Shown: one piece after another, positions 1 through 10,699 of the stretch
How positions within the stretch are numbered: position 1 is the stretch's first letter
Layout: each line of letters begins with the position of its first letter
DNA from: Agelas oroides
Taxonomy: Eukaryota; Porifera; Demospongiae; Agelasida; Agelasidae
Assembly: GCA_949130485.1 (NCBI GenBank)
Contig: OX422183.1
Coordinates: forward strand, 6,910,636-6,974,635
Reading direction: 5' to 3'
DNA length: 64,000 nt
The notes under the pieces: model-generated
Databases searched by the model: none
The model's input: the letters and a program-made list of their open reading frames with translations, nothing else
Told to the model about the DNA's origin: nothing
Program-made: the position numbers and the translations under genes

Positions 1-239
1 ACCGCATTTCTCCTCACGAGAGGGTGGGGTCTGGGAACAAGATGATGCTCGGTTAGAACTAAGCCTACCAACTATTTGCTGGATTTAAGTTGCACTTGAG
101 TTCTGAAGTGTGAGCAAGTTGCAGCTTCCTGAGGGGGCATTTCTGAACTGCTATAGGAATACCAAAACCCAATTCTAGATGCAGTGGTCCGCCTAGCGTA
201 GCATAAGTGCCTTATATGGAAGGTTTTATTTGCAAGCGG

Positions 240-430
240 AGAAGTTGTACATTGCAGGTGGAAGGACTGGAGATAAACTTTCAGTGGCTTCTCAGTTGGC
301 TTCTGCATAAATGAAGAGAAGGTTATCTGTTACCAACTTGAGCTCGGAAAATAACTTGCCGACGTTTTGACTGAATGTTCCAGTCGTCATCAGGGCTTTC
401 GTAACAGATAACCTACCCTTCATCGACTGG
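240..430 (-). mobile_element. Penelope-like element 3' remnant
   Basis: Contains the block reading (minus strand) CCTGATGACGACTGG then ACGTCGGCAAGTTATTTTC and a 'ttatctgttaccaacttgag' segment. The same block occurs at 34909-35030, where it adjoins a GIY-YIG-like coding fragment. 'Opposing-strand response' sequences of this kind are typical of Penelope-like element ends. The 78-codon reading frame at 72-308 overlaps it and is not considered a gene. Confidence 0.55.
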
Positions 431-1037
431 AGATAAAATTTACACATCTTTTTGCAAGAAATTCTTCTCACTGTAACTTGTGAACCATGTACTCAAAATG
501 CATGTGGTTTTCACCAAGCAAAGTACACATCTTTTTTCAAACAGAAAATGCATTTAGCGTAGACAGTGGGTATGCAAATGTAACACTATACAACAGGATA
601 TACACTTGGTACAAATGTGTGTATGCACAGGGTAATATAAGTCAGACCACTTGATGAACAACAGTCAGTGATTCTAAGGATGAATAGTAGATGGTGACCC
701 AGACACTATAGCATAATTATACATTCAGGACATTGTTGCATGCTCCTACCCTATTAGTTGCACACAGCTGTTTAACATCAGCCTAAAGAAATGTGGTTTG
801 TAACTGCTCATGCTTGTAGAACTAGAGCATTAATGTTATCCTTTTTTCATAGGTCTGTTGCCTTGTGACACACAATCTTACATAATGAACTGAGTCTTAC
901 AGTATTGTAGCAAAGAAACAAAACTTCAATCCACAACATACTCTGAGGTGGAAGCAAGCTCTTTAGAGGTGCATATTCCATAGTGTGTTTGAAGTGTTGG
1001 TATACTACCTAGTTGACTTAGTTGAGCATAAACAAAG
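431..1037. other. Intergenic, no feature seen
   Basis: AT-rich sequence without a convincing reading frame, RNA gene or clear repeat boundary. Confidence 0.6.
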
Positions 1038-1483
1038 TAGTGTTGCACCGATACCACTTTTTACCGATACTACCGATACCAATACTTCATTTCTCAGTAT
1101 TGGCCGATACTAATACCGATACCGATACTGGAGATCCATGGGCAGAGCCAATAAACCAGTTTCAACAAAGAACAAGAAATTTTCTCTCCACAGGTAGCAC
1201 AAATGGCCTTTGATTCGTCAATGGCACAAATCAAGTAGAATTAGTTCCAAATACAACTCTTACGACTGGTATCAGTTGCAATACCAAGCGCCCATACGAA
1301 CGATCAGTCTCAGCTAGCTAGGCACGTCAGTGCTGCGTGCCACGTGCATGCATGCTAATTAAATTTAGTATCACTAATTAGTTCCGGTACTGCCATAACC
1401 AGATCAACAGATACCGATTCAGTACCGATACACTGAATATCGGCGCCAGTACCGATGCCGATGCCAGTATCGGTGTAACACTA
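1038..1483. mobile_element. hAT-type MITE with 8-bp target duplication
   Basis: The left end TAGTGTTGCACCGATAC and the inverted right end (TAGTGTTACACCGATAC as reverse complement) match at 16 of 17 positions. The element is flanked by a perfect direct repeat AAACAAAG at 1030-1037 and 1484-1491. An 8-bp duplication and TAGTGTTGCACCGATA ends are characteristic of hAT elements. The interior is rich in CCGATA-type motifs near both ends and has no transposase, so it is non-autonomous. Confidence 0.9.
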
Positions 1484-2264
1484 AAACAAAGTGTCCCAGA
1501 CCAGTTACTCTGCATGCCATGAAACCATCAGGTTCAGAGGAACCAGTAAGCCTTTCAAAACTATTTCAATGTACATCTGTTTCGTTTAGAATGGGGCCAT
1601 CCTCAATGTCATCAGTGCTAGCCGTAGATGCCATGGCTAATTCAACTGCTAAATTACACATCATGTTATCAGTCAGCCTGACACAAAAATAGCATGTGGA
1701 ATGTATTAATGAAGTCACGAGAGAATACTCATCAGGTGGAATGTATTAATTAAGTCACGAGAGAATACTCATCAGGTTGCAGACTGATAGCACTTAAACC
1801 TTTTAGTATTTTGCTACTGTTCAAGTCGTCATTTCTGACTCGAAGTCTACTGTGGCATAGAAACACAGCAGAATAAATAACTGAGCAATTTACTTCAGCG
1901 AAATGTATCTGGTATAATAATTATCAATCTGACTGGCCACATTCAACTTCTAACATACCTCACAAAACATACCAAGCACTAGTCTTGTGCCCAACCCGCA
2001 ATTGCCTCCCATGCAGTGAGAAGTGGTCTGGTGAACAAAGATGAATTTCTTAGGCCTATTCCCAAATTGTATAGTAAGGACATGAGATTGGGAGATCTTT
2101 AACTATTACATAGCACTTCCCTTACTGCAGTAACATTTTGCATTTTCCCAAATATTTTGAGTGGGTGTCGTGCAAAATGTTTTGATTGTTGCTAGGTTAC
2201 CCTAGTTGTGTACTACCCCAAGAGGGTTGACTTGGTTCACCAGACCATCTTCCTTGTGTGAGGG
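1484..2264. other. Intergenic with part of a GGTCTGGTGAAC foldback family
   Basis: No gene. A short direct repeat (gaatgtattaattaagtcacgagagaatactcatcagg-like) occurs twice at about 1700-1780. 'ggtctggtgaac' near 2018 and its inverse 'ggttcaccagacc' near 2234 suggest a weak foldback. The same terminal motif recurs at 5981, 13610 and 47820. Confidence 0.45.
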
Positions 2265-2339
2265 TAGTCTCACGAGCCAGCCGTATTTTTCTTTCCTCCC
2301 ACCGGAAATGAAGGAAAATACGGCTGGCTCGCAAGACTA
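2265..2339. mobile_element. 75-bp palindromic micro-MITE with 9-bp target duplication
   Basis: The left arm TAGTCTCACGAGCCAGCCGT pairs with the right arm ending GCTGGCTCGCAAGACTA, leaving a short loop. It is flanked by the perfect direct repeat GTGTGAGGG at 2256-2264 and 2340-2348. It sits inside another repeat whose sequence continues on both sides. A 9-bp duplication suggests Mutator-like transposition. Confidence 0.8.
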
Positions 2340-2439
2340 GTGTGAGGGTGGGATCTGGGCATGAGTCTGAGGATCACCAGCGATCCCCATGAAAATGAAA
2401 CAAAACTTAATGCATCGATAACGTACCAATGATCAACAA

Positions 2440-2677
2440 CGCATATAAGAACGGGCGGCTAGAGTAAGAGCATGTAACTCCAATAGAAGCACACAGTCCG
2501 GTCAAATTATTGAAGCGTACTAAAATAGAACACCCAGCACATGCTTAGCAACAATGGCTTATATCTATATGCAGCTGCGCAATACGTGCTACTATTTTTA
2601 GTACGGTTCAATAATTCCAACCGGTTTCAAATTTACGGAGTTACACACTCTTACTCTAGCCGCCTGTTCTTATGCGC
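2440..2677. mobile_element. Foldback MITE
   Basis: The left arm at about 2441-2481 (gcatataagaacgggcggct...) is the inverse of the right arm at about 2636-2676. Pairing continues inward with 'ccggtcaaattattgaagcg' against its inverse near 2605-2625. There is no coding sequence and I could not define a target duplication. Confidence 0.75.
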
Positions 2678-2788
2678 TCTTGAATCATATAAGGGCATAT
2701 CAAGCCGCCATTGACTTCATGCTGACACTCTTGGTAATGGTTACATCACATTTGTCAGCTCAACGTAACCTTGCCATTACTTAAATAC

Positions 2789-2918
2789 TAGTCTTGCCTG
2801 CCAGACCATGGCTTCTCCTAGCACTGATATGCTTACATGCAGACTTGTCGGACTTGAAACTGCTTTTGCTTCTACACACACAACACTGTAGCACTCAAAA
2901 GTCTATCAGGCAAGACTA
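2789..2918. mobile_element. Short terminal inverted repeat element
   Basis: Begins TAGTCTTGCCTG and ends CAGGCAAGACTA, about 130 bp in total, non-coding. Confidence 0.6.
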
Positions 2919-4218
2919 CTCCCATGCAAGACAAATCTAACCTCGTCACCAGAATTTGATGGTCGTGCAGGAGAGCCTGGGGACAAGGCTAGTTGATTAG
3001 TTGAGGACTGAGCTATCAAAGACGGGGGCCATACTTGGAACTCGTGCCACACAACCAACATTTCCAAACGGACCGGAATCGTCTATAAGTATAACAGTAA
3101 TGTATGTAGATTCTGTACCTCCACAGAGAGAAAGAGCTTGCCTCGACCTCCTTTGGATATATGAGAGCGTTCAGAACACTTAGCCGTCAGCGCTGTCAGC
3201 ATAGATATCTATGCTGTCAGGTTGTTGCAAGTATACAAGGATCTACGGGGTTAAAATAACGACTTATGAATAATTTATTAGCGACATTCTGTCTGCACTT
3301 TACGAGAACCTAATAACAATAATAACCCGCCCGCCCGCATTACTGTTCGAGAAGCCACTGAACAGAAACTAAACATTTTATTGGAGTGGCCTTAGGTGCT
3401 AGGTGCTGGGGACGAGATATAGCGGTGAAGATGGCAAAGCGGTCGTCTGAAGAGTTTCAGGAAGTGAGCGAAGTGTCGTCCGAGTATGTGTCAGACTCTT
3501 TCTCCTTTGCCTTACTCTCTTCTGATGCAGTGTCCCTTTGTTTCCGTCTTCGGTCTCTAGCACGACCACGCTTGCACTGCTCCTGCTCCATTTCGATCTT
3601 TTTCACACGTCGATCGCCTACTGGTCGGACCAGTACCATGCGGCCCCTGCTCCATTTTGGCTCTCGCACGCGCACGATCTTTCGATCGCCTCATGGTCGG
3701 GCCAGTACCACGTGGCTAGTAGTCTGGGGACGAGACCACAGAAACTTCGCCCACGCAATTAAAGTGTGACGGATATACATACAAACGCGAACTGACTACA
3801 CTGCACGATTAGTAGCCTCGCGCTAAGGCGCTCGGCAATTACAGTGGATTGGTGATCATGATCCATAGAAGGGCATAAACAAAAACTCAAACACTATGAA
3901 AATACGTGTATATGAATTAAATATGTTTCAACAGCTTCATGAGAACTGCAGCTATACTCTTACTGAAAGTGATAGTGTTGGCAGCCATGCACATCATATG
4001 TACATGTGCTTCTCCTATACCTCAGTAAATTTAACATGGGTGGCTTCATGACACATGCACACACAGCAATACCACATCAGTGGCGGATCTAGAAATTTAT
4101 AAAGGGGGGTTCAGAAACTGGCGCGCGAAGCGCGGACGAAAATTTTTGGGTTACCACGCCCACTTTATGTCATGTGAACGCATTCATAAAATAGCTGGAA
4201 GGCCGAACTGAATATCTC
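2919..4218. other. Intergenic; weak open frames around 3386-3769
   Basis: Open frames exist on both strands around 3386-3769, including a + strand frame with an internal start MAKRSSEEF at 3431 and a lysine/arginine-rich - strand frame at 3457-3675. The DNA there contains an internal duplication (gatcgcct..tggtcgg.ccagtacca). I recognise no domain and would not call a gene. About 4079-4150 carries a 'gtggcggatctagaaattta' motif typical of a repeat end, also seen near 44205. Confidence 0.3.
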
Positions 4219-5705
4219 GAAGGGTTGTGCAGCAATGGACTTAAAATGGCAAAAAATCCCATGGGTTACCCATGGGACTGATTTAAGTCACCAAAATCCA
4301 TGGGACACCCATGGGAATGTTTTAAGTCACTACCGTTGACTTAAGTTGCCTTGATATACTATTCCATCCTACCTCTCATGGGACCATTTTAAGTCAAGTC
4401 ATTAAAGAGTATGCCCCTGTCATCTCACATCATCAGAGTAAGTCTCTACTAATTACCAAGTCTCTGACAGACAGTGACTTAAAATGGTCCCATGAGTAAT
4501 AGTACTCCATACACTTTCATGGGACAATTTTAAGTCCAGTCATTAAAGAGGGTGCCCCTGTCATCTCACATCATCAGAGTAAGTCCCTAATGATTACCAA
4601 GTCTCTGGAAGACAGTGACTTAAAATGGTCCCATGAGTAATAGTATTCCATACAGGACAATTTTAAGTCAAGTCATTAAAAGAGTATGCCTCTGTCATCT
4701 CACATCATCAGAGTAAGTCCCTACTAATTACCAAGTCTGGCAGACAGTGACTTAAAATGGTCCCATGAGTAATAGTACTCCATACACTTTCATGGGACAA
4801 TTTTAAGTCCAGTCATTAAAGAGTATGCCCCTGTCATCTCACATCATCAGAGTAAGTCCCTAATGATTACCAAGTCTCAGGAAGACAGTGACTTAAAATG
4901 GTCCCATGAGTAATAGTATTCCATACACTATTTCATGGGACAATTTTAAGTCAAATCATTAAAAGAGTATGCCTCTGTCATCTCACATCATCAGAGTAAG
5001 TCCCTACTAATTACCAAGTCTGGCAGATAGTGACTTAAAATGGTCCCATGAGTAATAGTACTCCATACACTTTCATGGGACAATTTTAAGTCCAGTCATT
5101 AAAGAGTATGCCCCTGTCATCTCACATCATCAGAGTAAGTCCCTAATGATTACCAAGTCTCAGGAAGACAGTGACTTAAAATGGTCCCATGAGTAATAGT
5201 ATTCCATACACTATTTCATGGGACAATTTTAAGTCAAGTCATTAAAAGAGTATATGCCTCTGTCATCTCACATCATCAGAGTAAGTCCCTACTAATTACC
5301 AAGTCTGGCAGATAGTGACTTAAAATGGTCCCATGAGTAGCTAATACTGTCCACACTATATCAGGTGGGACCATTTTAAGTCAAGTGATCAAAGAGTATG
5401 CCCCTGTCGTTTCACATCATCTGAGTAACTGTCTTCCTGGATTAAGAGGTCACTGTTGTGACAGTTAAGTAGCAAAAGGATAAGTGGACATAATATATAG
5501 ACAGCATACACCTAACTGGAATGAAGTTAATTAGTGCAATGCTGAAAATCTAAATGAAGATGTAGTGAATTCCACATAACTCAAACAAGAATATGATTGT
5601 TGATATAATTCTTCCTGACATACTAAATATTGATGTGTGGACTAGAGTCTGGTGGAGTGCTAGCAAATAGGTTATCAATCATGTCAAATGTCTATTGCAA
5701 TACAG

Positions 5706-5894
5706 TTAGCAAGTAAACCTCAAGTCCTTGTCGTTGGGATACACATAAACTGTTTCACCATCACATGGGAAGTAAATCCCGGTCAGTCCATCGTACATAG
5801 TTATCTGACCTTTAAACCACTGTATCTTTCCAGAAACTTTGAATTTCATTTCCACAGCCTTTTCAAAGAGTGTTGTGTCTGGAGGTTTGTACAC
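5706..5894 (-). pseudogene. Coding fragment carried inside the foldback element, function unknown
   Basis: A - strand frame of about 62 codons reads like protein rather than noise: KIQWFKGQITMYDGLTG followed by IYFPCDGETVYVYP and DKDLRF. This has the rhythm of a small beta-barrel (Tudor/chromo-like) module seen in transposon-linked proteins, but I cannot name the family. A second - strand segment near 6730-6645 reads GNVYKLDKAVCAKHIAKEG and is followed by a GTAAGT donor, so the two may be exons of one captured or element-encoded gene. There is no catalytic motif. The annotation rests on amino-acid texture only. Confidence 0.4.
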
Positions 5895-5980
5895 ATTTTT
5901 ATCACTAAAGTGAAAGTATTGTTAATACTACCATGTGCACATAATTGTTCCTTTACCTGTTCTCACTTAATCAAAAGCGT

Positions 5981-6155
5981 CTGGTGACCATTGAGCGTTT
6001 TCTTGGTTGTGCCGAGTCAGCAGTCTCTATTCCGAGTCAGCAGTCTCTATTCCGAACAAGCCAATGAAATAGCACTACGTCATACATGCATTCAACCATT
6101 TCAAAATCAAGGTCGCTGACTCGGCACAACCAAGGAAGCGCTCAATATTCACCAG
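5981..6155. mobile_element. Nested foldback MITE
   Basis: The arm 'ctggtgaccattgagcg' continuing to 'ggttgtgccgagtcagc' is mirrored by 'gctgactcggcacaacc' running to 'cgctcaatattcaccag'. It contains a local tandem copy of 'cgagtcagcagtctctattc'. It is nested inside the 3.5-kb foldback. Confidence 0.75.
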
Positions 6156-6171
6156 ACCCTTTTCCTCGTGA

Positions 6172-6198
6172 GGGGGGGGGGGGGGGGGGGGGGGGGGG
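6172..6198 (+). repeat. 27-base poly-G run
   Basis: Uninterrupted G run beside 'ttttcctcgtga', within a repeat of the CACCAGACCC family. It could form a G-quadruplex; its exact length may be unreliable in sequencing. Confidence 0.9.
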
Positions 6199-7785
6199 AC
6201 TAGGGATGAGACTAGTTCTCACTTGGCCCAGACAATACCTCAAAGTCACTGTCACTGTCATCATTGGTTAATAGATGTGGGTTTTTTTTAACCTTAGAAG
6301 TTTCTTTGCTATGTGATGGCCTATTGAATTAAGAAAAAGCAGCATGACTACTGATTTCATGTTCTTAGTTACAAAAATGCATTACATTTCTCATGCTGAT
6401 CAGCCACATTTTTGAAATGGTCACACACTCTTACTATTGCCAATATTTTCCAAGAAGAAGTTGGAAAGTATATGAGGCAACTTAACAAATCGCAAATCAT
6501 ACATCTTACATCCTTGGCTAAAGTGACATGCTCGCTCTGGAGGTCCTTTTTGTGCTTTCAAATCATCAGGATAAATCTTAGCCAGACATTGCCTTTGCCT
6601 CGTTTGAGCCGCAGAACACCTTGCTGTCTCACTCCTGTTCCTGTGGGAAATACTTACACCACCTTCTTTAGCAATGTGCTTAGCACAAACTGCCTTGTCC
6701 AATTTATAAACATTGCCATCTTAAGTGGGATGAGTTGTTTTTGTTTATATTCTGCATTCTGATTCAGTATTATGGAGGCGGGGCTGCAGCACTGCAATAC
6801 TCAGGAGGTACTGTACAAGTACAACAATTCTCTGGAGGTGGGGCTTTAGCACTACATTATGGGACTGCAGTACTAGCTACAATATTAGTGATGCAAGGCT
6901 ATTCTAGTCAATGACCGTATGATGCAAGAGACTTGGTAATTGACAGGGACTTACTTGGATGAGGTGGAATGACAGGAGCATACCCTTCAATAACTTGACT
7001 TAAAACTGTCCCACCTGAAATAGTGTGGATAGTATTACTCATGGGACCATTTTAAGTCACTGTCTTCCTGAGACTTGGTAATCATTAGGGACTTACTCTG
7101 ATGATGTGAGATGAGAGGGGCATACTCTTTAATGACTGGACTTAAAATTGTCCCATGAAATAGTGTATGGAGTACTATTACTCATGGGACCATTTTAAGT
7201 CACTGTCTTCCTGAGACTTGGTAATCATTAGGGACTTACTCTGATGATGTGAGATGAGAGGGGCATACTCTTTAATGATTGGACTTAAAATTGTCCCATG
7301 AAATAGTGTATGGAGTACTATTACTCATGGGACCATTTTAAGTCACTGTCTGCCAGAGACTTGGTAATTAATGGGGACTTACTCTGATGATGTGAGATGA
7401 CAGGGGCATACTCTTTAATGACTGGACTTCAAATTGTCCCATGAAATAGTGTATGGAGTACTATTACTCATGGGACCATTTTAAGTCACTGTCTGTCAGA
7501 GACTTGGTAATTAGTAGAGACTTACTCTGATGATGTGAGATGACAGGGGCATACTCTTTAATGACTTGACTTAAAATGGTCCCATGAGAGGTAGGATGGA
7601 ATAGTATATCAAGGCAACTTAAGTCAACGGTAGTGACTTAAAACATTCCCATGGGTGTCCCATGGATTTTGGTGACTTAAATCAGTCCCATGAGACACCC
7701 ATGGGAAGGGTGACTTAAATCAGTCCCATGGGTAATCCATGGAAATTTTCTCTATTTGAAGTCAATTGCTGGGCGACCTCGAGAA

Positions 7786-8227
7786 CTACTCAACGCACAA
7801 ACACCGGACAAATACCAGCATGTAGCCAAGAGCCTGTAGATTCTACTGATGCTAATATGGTGGAGACTTCAACTTGTTTGGAGACAACACAGCAAGAAAT
7901 GACAAATTTCACCGTCCGATATCAATCGAATCGGACTGGTCCATGTTCAGCTGCGCCCCTGAGTGTTCCCGCTACCAAAATATATTGCGAATTGGGGAGG
8001 TCTTGGGGCATCGTATCGATGCTAAAATCTCTCCAAAAGCAGCTTCAGAGAAGGCACAAACAACAGTGTCTGAAAACATACACTTTTCCGAATATTGATG
8101 TTTTTCGGACGGCCATTTTATCGCTTCTAGCGCCAACAGGAAACAATGCGCGGGCGTCATTTTTGGTACACCAGGTACCACGTACCTCAGCTACAGTCTT
8201 GTGGTATCGCCGAATGTTTACGCAGTT
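7786..8227. other. Intergenic; 193-codon open frame not accepted
   Basis: An open frame at 7728-8309 starts inside the foldback arm and ends inside the Mutator-like element at 8228. It shows no domain and is attributed to chance. Confidence 0.5.
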
Positions 8228-8593
8228 GGGTCTCAATACTTTCACGTCGTTTCGTGCCTCCTCACGTGATATGTGTGGGTGGAGCATGCATTGCGCATGC
8301 GTAGTGTAGTATGGCACTTGTATGACAGTTGGGTAGTACACATTAGACGGAAAAGTGTGCATGGTCGTTCGAAGTTGCTTGTGGTCTAATGGTTAGGGCT
8401 CAGTATACAGGTTAGGGTTAAGGTTAGGGCTAGGGACGGGAAATGGGTTTTATTCCTTTTTTTTTTTTTGCTTTAAAATGTGACGAACACCATGCGATGC
8501 CACTTGTGGCGTAAGTGCGACGTAATGCGGCTTTCACCCTGCACCTGGGTCATGTGACAGGGGACATGAAACGACGTGAAAGTAATGAGACCC
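8228..8593. mobile_element. Mutator-like foldback element 1 with TTAGGG-type core
   Basis: Terminal inverted repeats GGGTCTCAATACTTTCACG and their inverse (CGTGAAAGTAATGAGACCC). A perfect 10-bp target duplication TTACGCAGTT lies at 8218-8227 and 8594-8603. The interior has 'tggtctaatggttagg' followed by degenerate TTAGGG repeats and a T-run. It shares this core, in the same order, with the elements at 21776-22206 and 39660-40613, though their terminal repeats differ. Confidence 0.85.
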
Positions 8594-8916
8594 TTACGCA
8601 GTTTTCCCTCCGTTTTTGAGTGTCCGAATATACCTGTCGTCCGATGATTGCTAACTTACTCTACTTATGTTTTCATGTGCCCTAGTGAGGGTACCTCAGT
8701 AGATGGGGCATTTACAAGCAAATTATTATTTTGATGTTAGGAGAAGAGGGGGGTACCCATGTGACATCAAGTCATACAATACAGTAAAGCATAACAATTG
8801 AAAATGCATGACATCAGCTATAGAGGGACAGAGGTATAGCTTGTAGATGCATGCCCTCTTAAGTCTTATAGTTGGTTTTCTGCTCAGAGCTAGTGCACAA
8901 ATCTTTTCAATACATG

Positions 8917-9112
8917 GACCTGCATGGCTACAGTCTGACAGCAGTTATTCAATACGTGTACCTGGCTACAATCCGACAGCAGTCCAATACATGGACCTGG
9001 CTACAGTAATACGTGCACCTGGCTACAGTCCGACAGCAGTTCAATACGTGCACTTGGCTACAGTCCGACAGCAGATATTCAATATACGTGCAACTGGCTA
9101 CAGTCCGACAGC
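8917..9112. repeat. Minisatellite, unit about 35 bp
   Basis: About five to six imperfect copies of 'acctggctacagtccgacag' joined by 'cagttcaatacgtgc'. No gene. Confidence 0.8.
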
Positions 9113-9113
9113 T

Positions 9114-9384
9114 AATTTTTTATTTTTATAGTTTTTCCTGGGATACCCAGTTAACAAGGAAATCCCCAATAGCACTTAGGCTAATATTAAGGGGTTCCCC
9201 GGGACCGACGGCTTAACGTCCCCTCCGAAGGACGCGAAGGAAAACCTTCTACTCAATTCTTTTTGAGGTAGGGCTGAGTGCACCCATGCAGAAGAGAAAT
9301 AAATCTCTACTGCTAGTGGGATTGGAACCCTGGATCTTTTGATCCGCAGTCCAGTGCTTTAACCAATAGGCCACCAGCAACCCC
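9114..9384 (-). mobile_element. tRNA-derived SINE (tRNA-Arg-like head)
   Basis: On the - strand the head (about 9378-9310) has an A-box TGGCCTATTGG and a B-box GGTTCCAATCC at tRNA spacing, with 'actgcggatcaaaagatcc' resembling a tRNA-Arg anticodon arm. The body follows with a conserved-looking block GGACGTTAAGCCGTCGGTCC and ends in an A/T-rich tail near 9114. The anticodon stem is degenerate, so this is not a functional tRNA gene. Resemblance of the core block to invertebrate SINE central domains is from memory. Confidence 0.75.
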
Positions 9385-9457
9385 CAACTATTATATTGCT
9401 TGAAAGTTACACACACGCACCTGTCAATTGCAACCTGACTTCATTGGAGGTCCTACT

Positions 9458-10504
9458 CTGTTAAAAATAAGGAGTTCCTGAAACTCTTCTTATCGACAAT
9501 TTACTCCTTCATCATAGTGACTAACACTATGGGGAGTTCAAATTTACTCCTTGACAGTGTTTCCAGCTTCATGCGAAGGCAACAACCACACCCATCATTG
9601 GGGGCATCCAGGCAACAGCTAGCTTGATGACATCATCACGACATTTACGTTTTGCTAGGCTTTGCAGAGGAGGGAGGACATGACGTCACGTCGTAGTGAC
9701 AATAGCACGCTCTGATGGCATTCCAAGGGCAAGAATCGTGGATGCAAGCTACAAGGATTGCTCTATGGACTAAGTCACGACGGGCGCATTGGGTTTTCTG
9801 ATGCCGTCTGGCCAGTCCAAATTGGTTGTTATGGCTCACCTCGCAGGCTCCAGTTTAACACTATAGGCGACACGAGAGGCCATTTTGGCTGCCAAACCTG
9901 TTCAGTTTTGTCAAAAATCTTGCACGCCTGTTGCGCCCATCGCTACTTTCTCCATAGAGCCATTTGTTTAGCTTGTATCCACACTTCTTGGTCTTGGAAT
10001 GTCAGTCAATTGTAGCTATCACGTGATCGCGTCCTTCCTGCACTGCCACTGTGGCATGTGTGTCCAGTGAAATTGGAGTTGGAATGGAATGGGGAAAAGT
10101 CTGCCTTCTTTCAAATTCTGAGCACACACTCTGGGTGATGCTTTAGCAGATCTCATCTGCACTTATTTTGTATTTGACATTGTATCTTTTTTCAGCATTT
10201 TGTCTTGGGACTAAAGGACAATCAAAAGGTTCCACCATTTGTTTCTTCTCTATGTTCTTCTTTGTCTGGCTAACTTTTGTATATCACCTTGTCTCCAGTT
10301 TTGTTTTTGTATTACACTTTGTGCATGCAGTTATTGATCTTTGTTATTTTGTACAATAAATGTTTAATTAAACTACTTTACTAGTTACACTAACTCCACA
10401 TTAGAGTAACTAGTTTACTGCTTATCATAACTCCATAGGGGGGCTTAAATTTGCCCGATTATCGGAACTCTTTCAAAGGAGTAACTCTTACCTTTTAACA
10501 GTGT
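9458..10504. mobile_element. Terminal inverted repeat element, about 1 kb
   Basis: Starts CTCTGTTAAAA and ends TTTTAACAGTG, with further inverted similarity inward. TA lies on both flanks (9456-9457 and 10505-10506), which would fit a TA target duplication. The interior is AT-rich with only short open frames and no recognised transposase. It ends about 200 bp upstream of RPTP-A. Confidence 0.6.
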
Positions 10505-10699
10505 AGCTAGTAGATCTATAACGTGTGCAGGCAGGAGCACAACTGACAGCCCAGACATCAGTTGCAGCGTAGTAAATTAACAGGGTGACGGGGATAAGTT
10601 ATCGATACATGTATCCCGAGCTCGGCTCGTCCCCCGAGTCCCGTGCCCAGACCCCACCCTATCACGAAGAACCCACTCACTGATCGATTATCGACGGAC

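Larger units (their letters stand above)
4220..7785. mobile_element. 3.5-kb foldback element with tandem-repeat arms
   Basis: The left arm (about 4220-5400) is mirrored by the right arm (about 6990-7785). Outer single-copy segments match in inverse orientation, for example 'catgggacacccatggga' blocks near 4300 and 7660. Inside each arm lies a tandem array with unit about 141 bp, built on GACTTAAAATGGTCCCATGAG. There are about 7 units on the left and 4-5 on the right. In the left array alternate units differ consistently (CTCAGGAAG versus TGGCAGAT), giving a dimer of about 283 bp. Units are themselves partly palindromic. The central 1.6 kb is unique and carries coding-like fragments and a nested foldback. 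No transposase was recognised. Confidence 0.8.

Noticed and set aside
7728..8309. 193-codon + strand frame
   Set aside because: Spans a foldback arm, unique DNA and a Mutator-like element; no domain.
9310..9379. tRNA gene
   Set aside because: A and B boxes are good but the anticodon stem does not pair and the unit continues into a SINE body.
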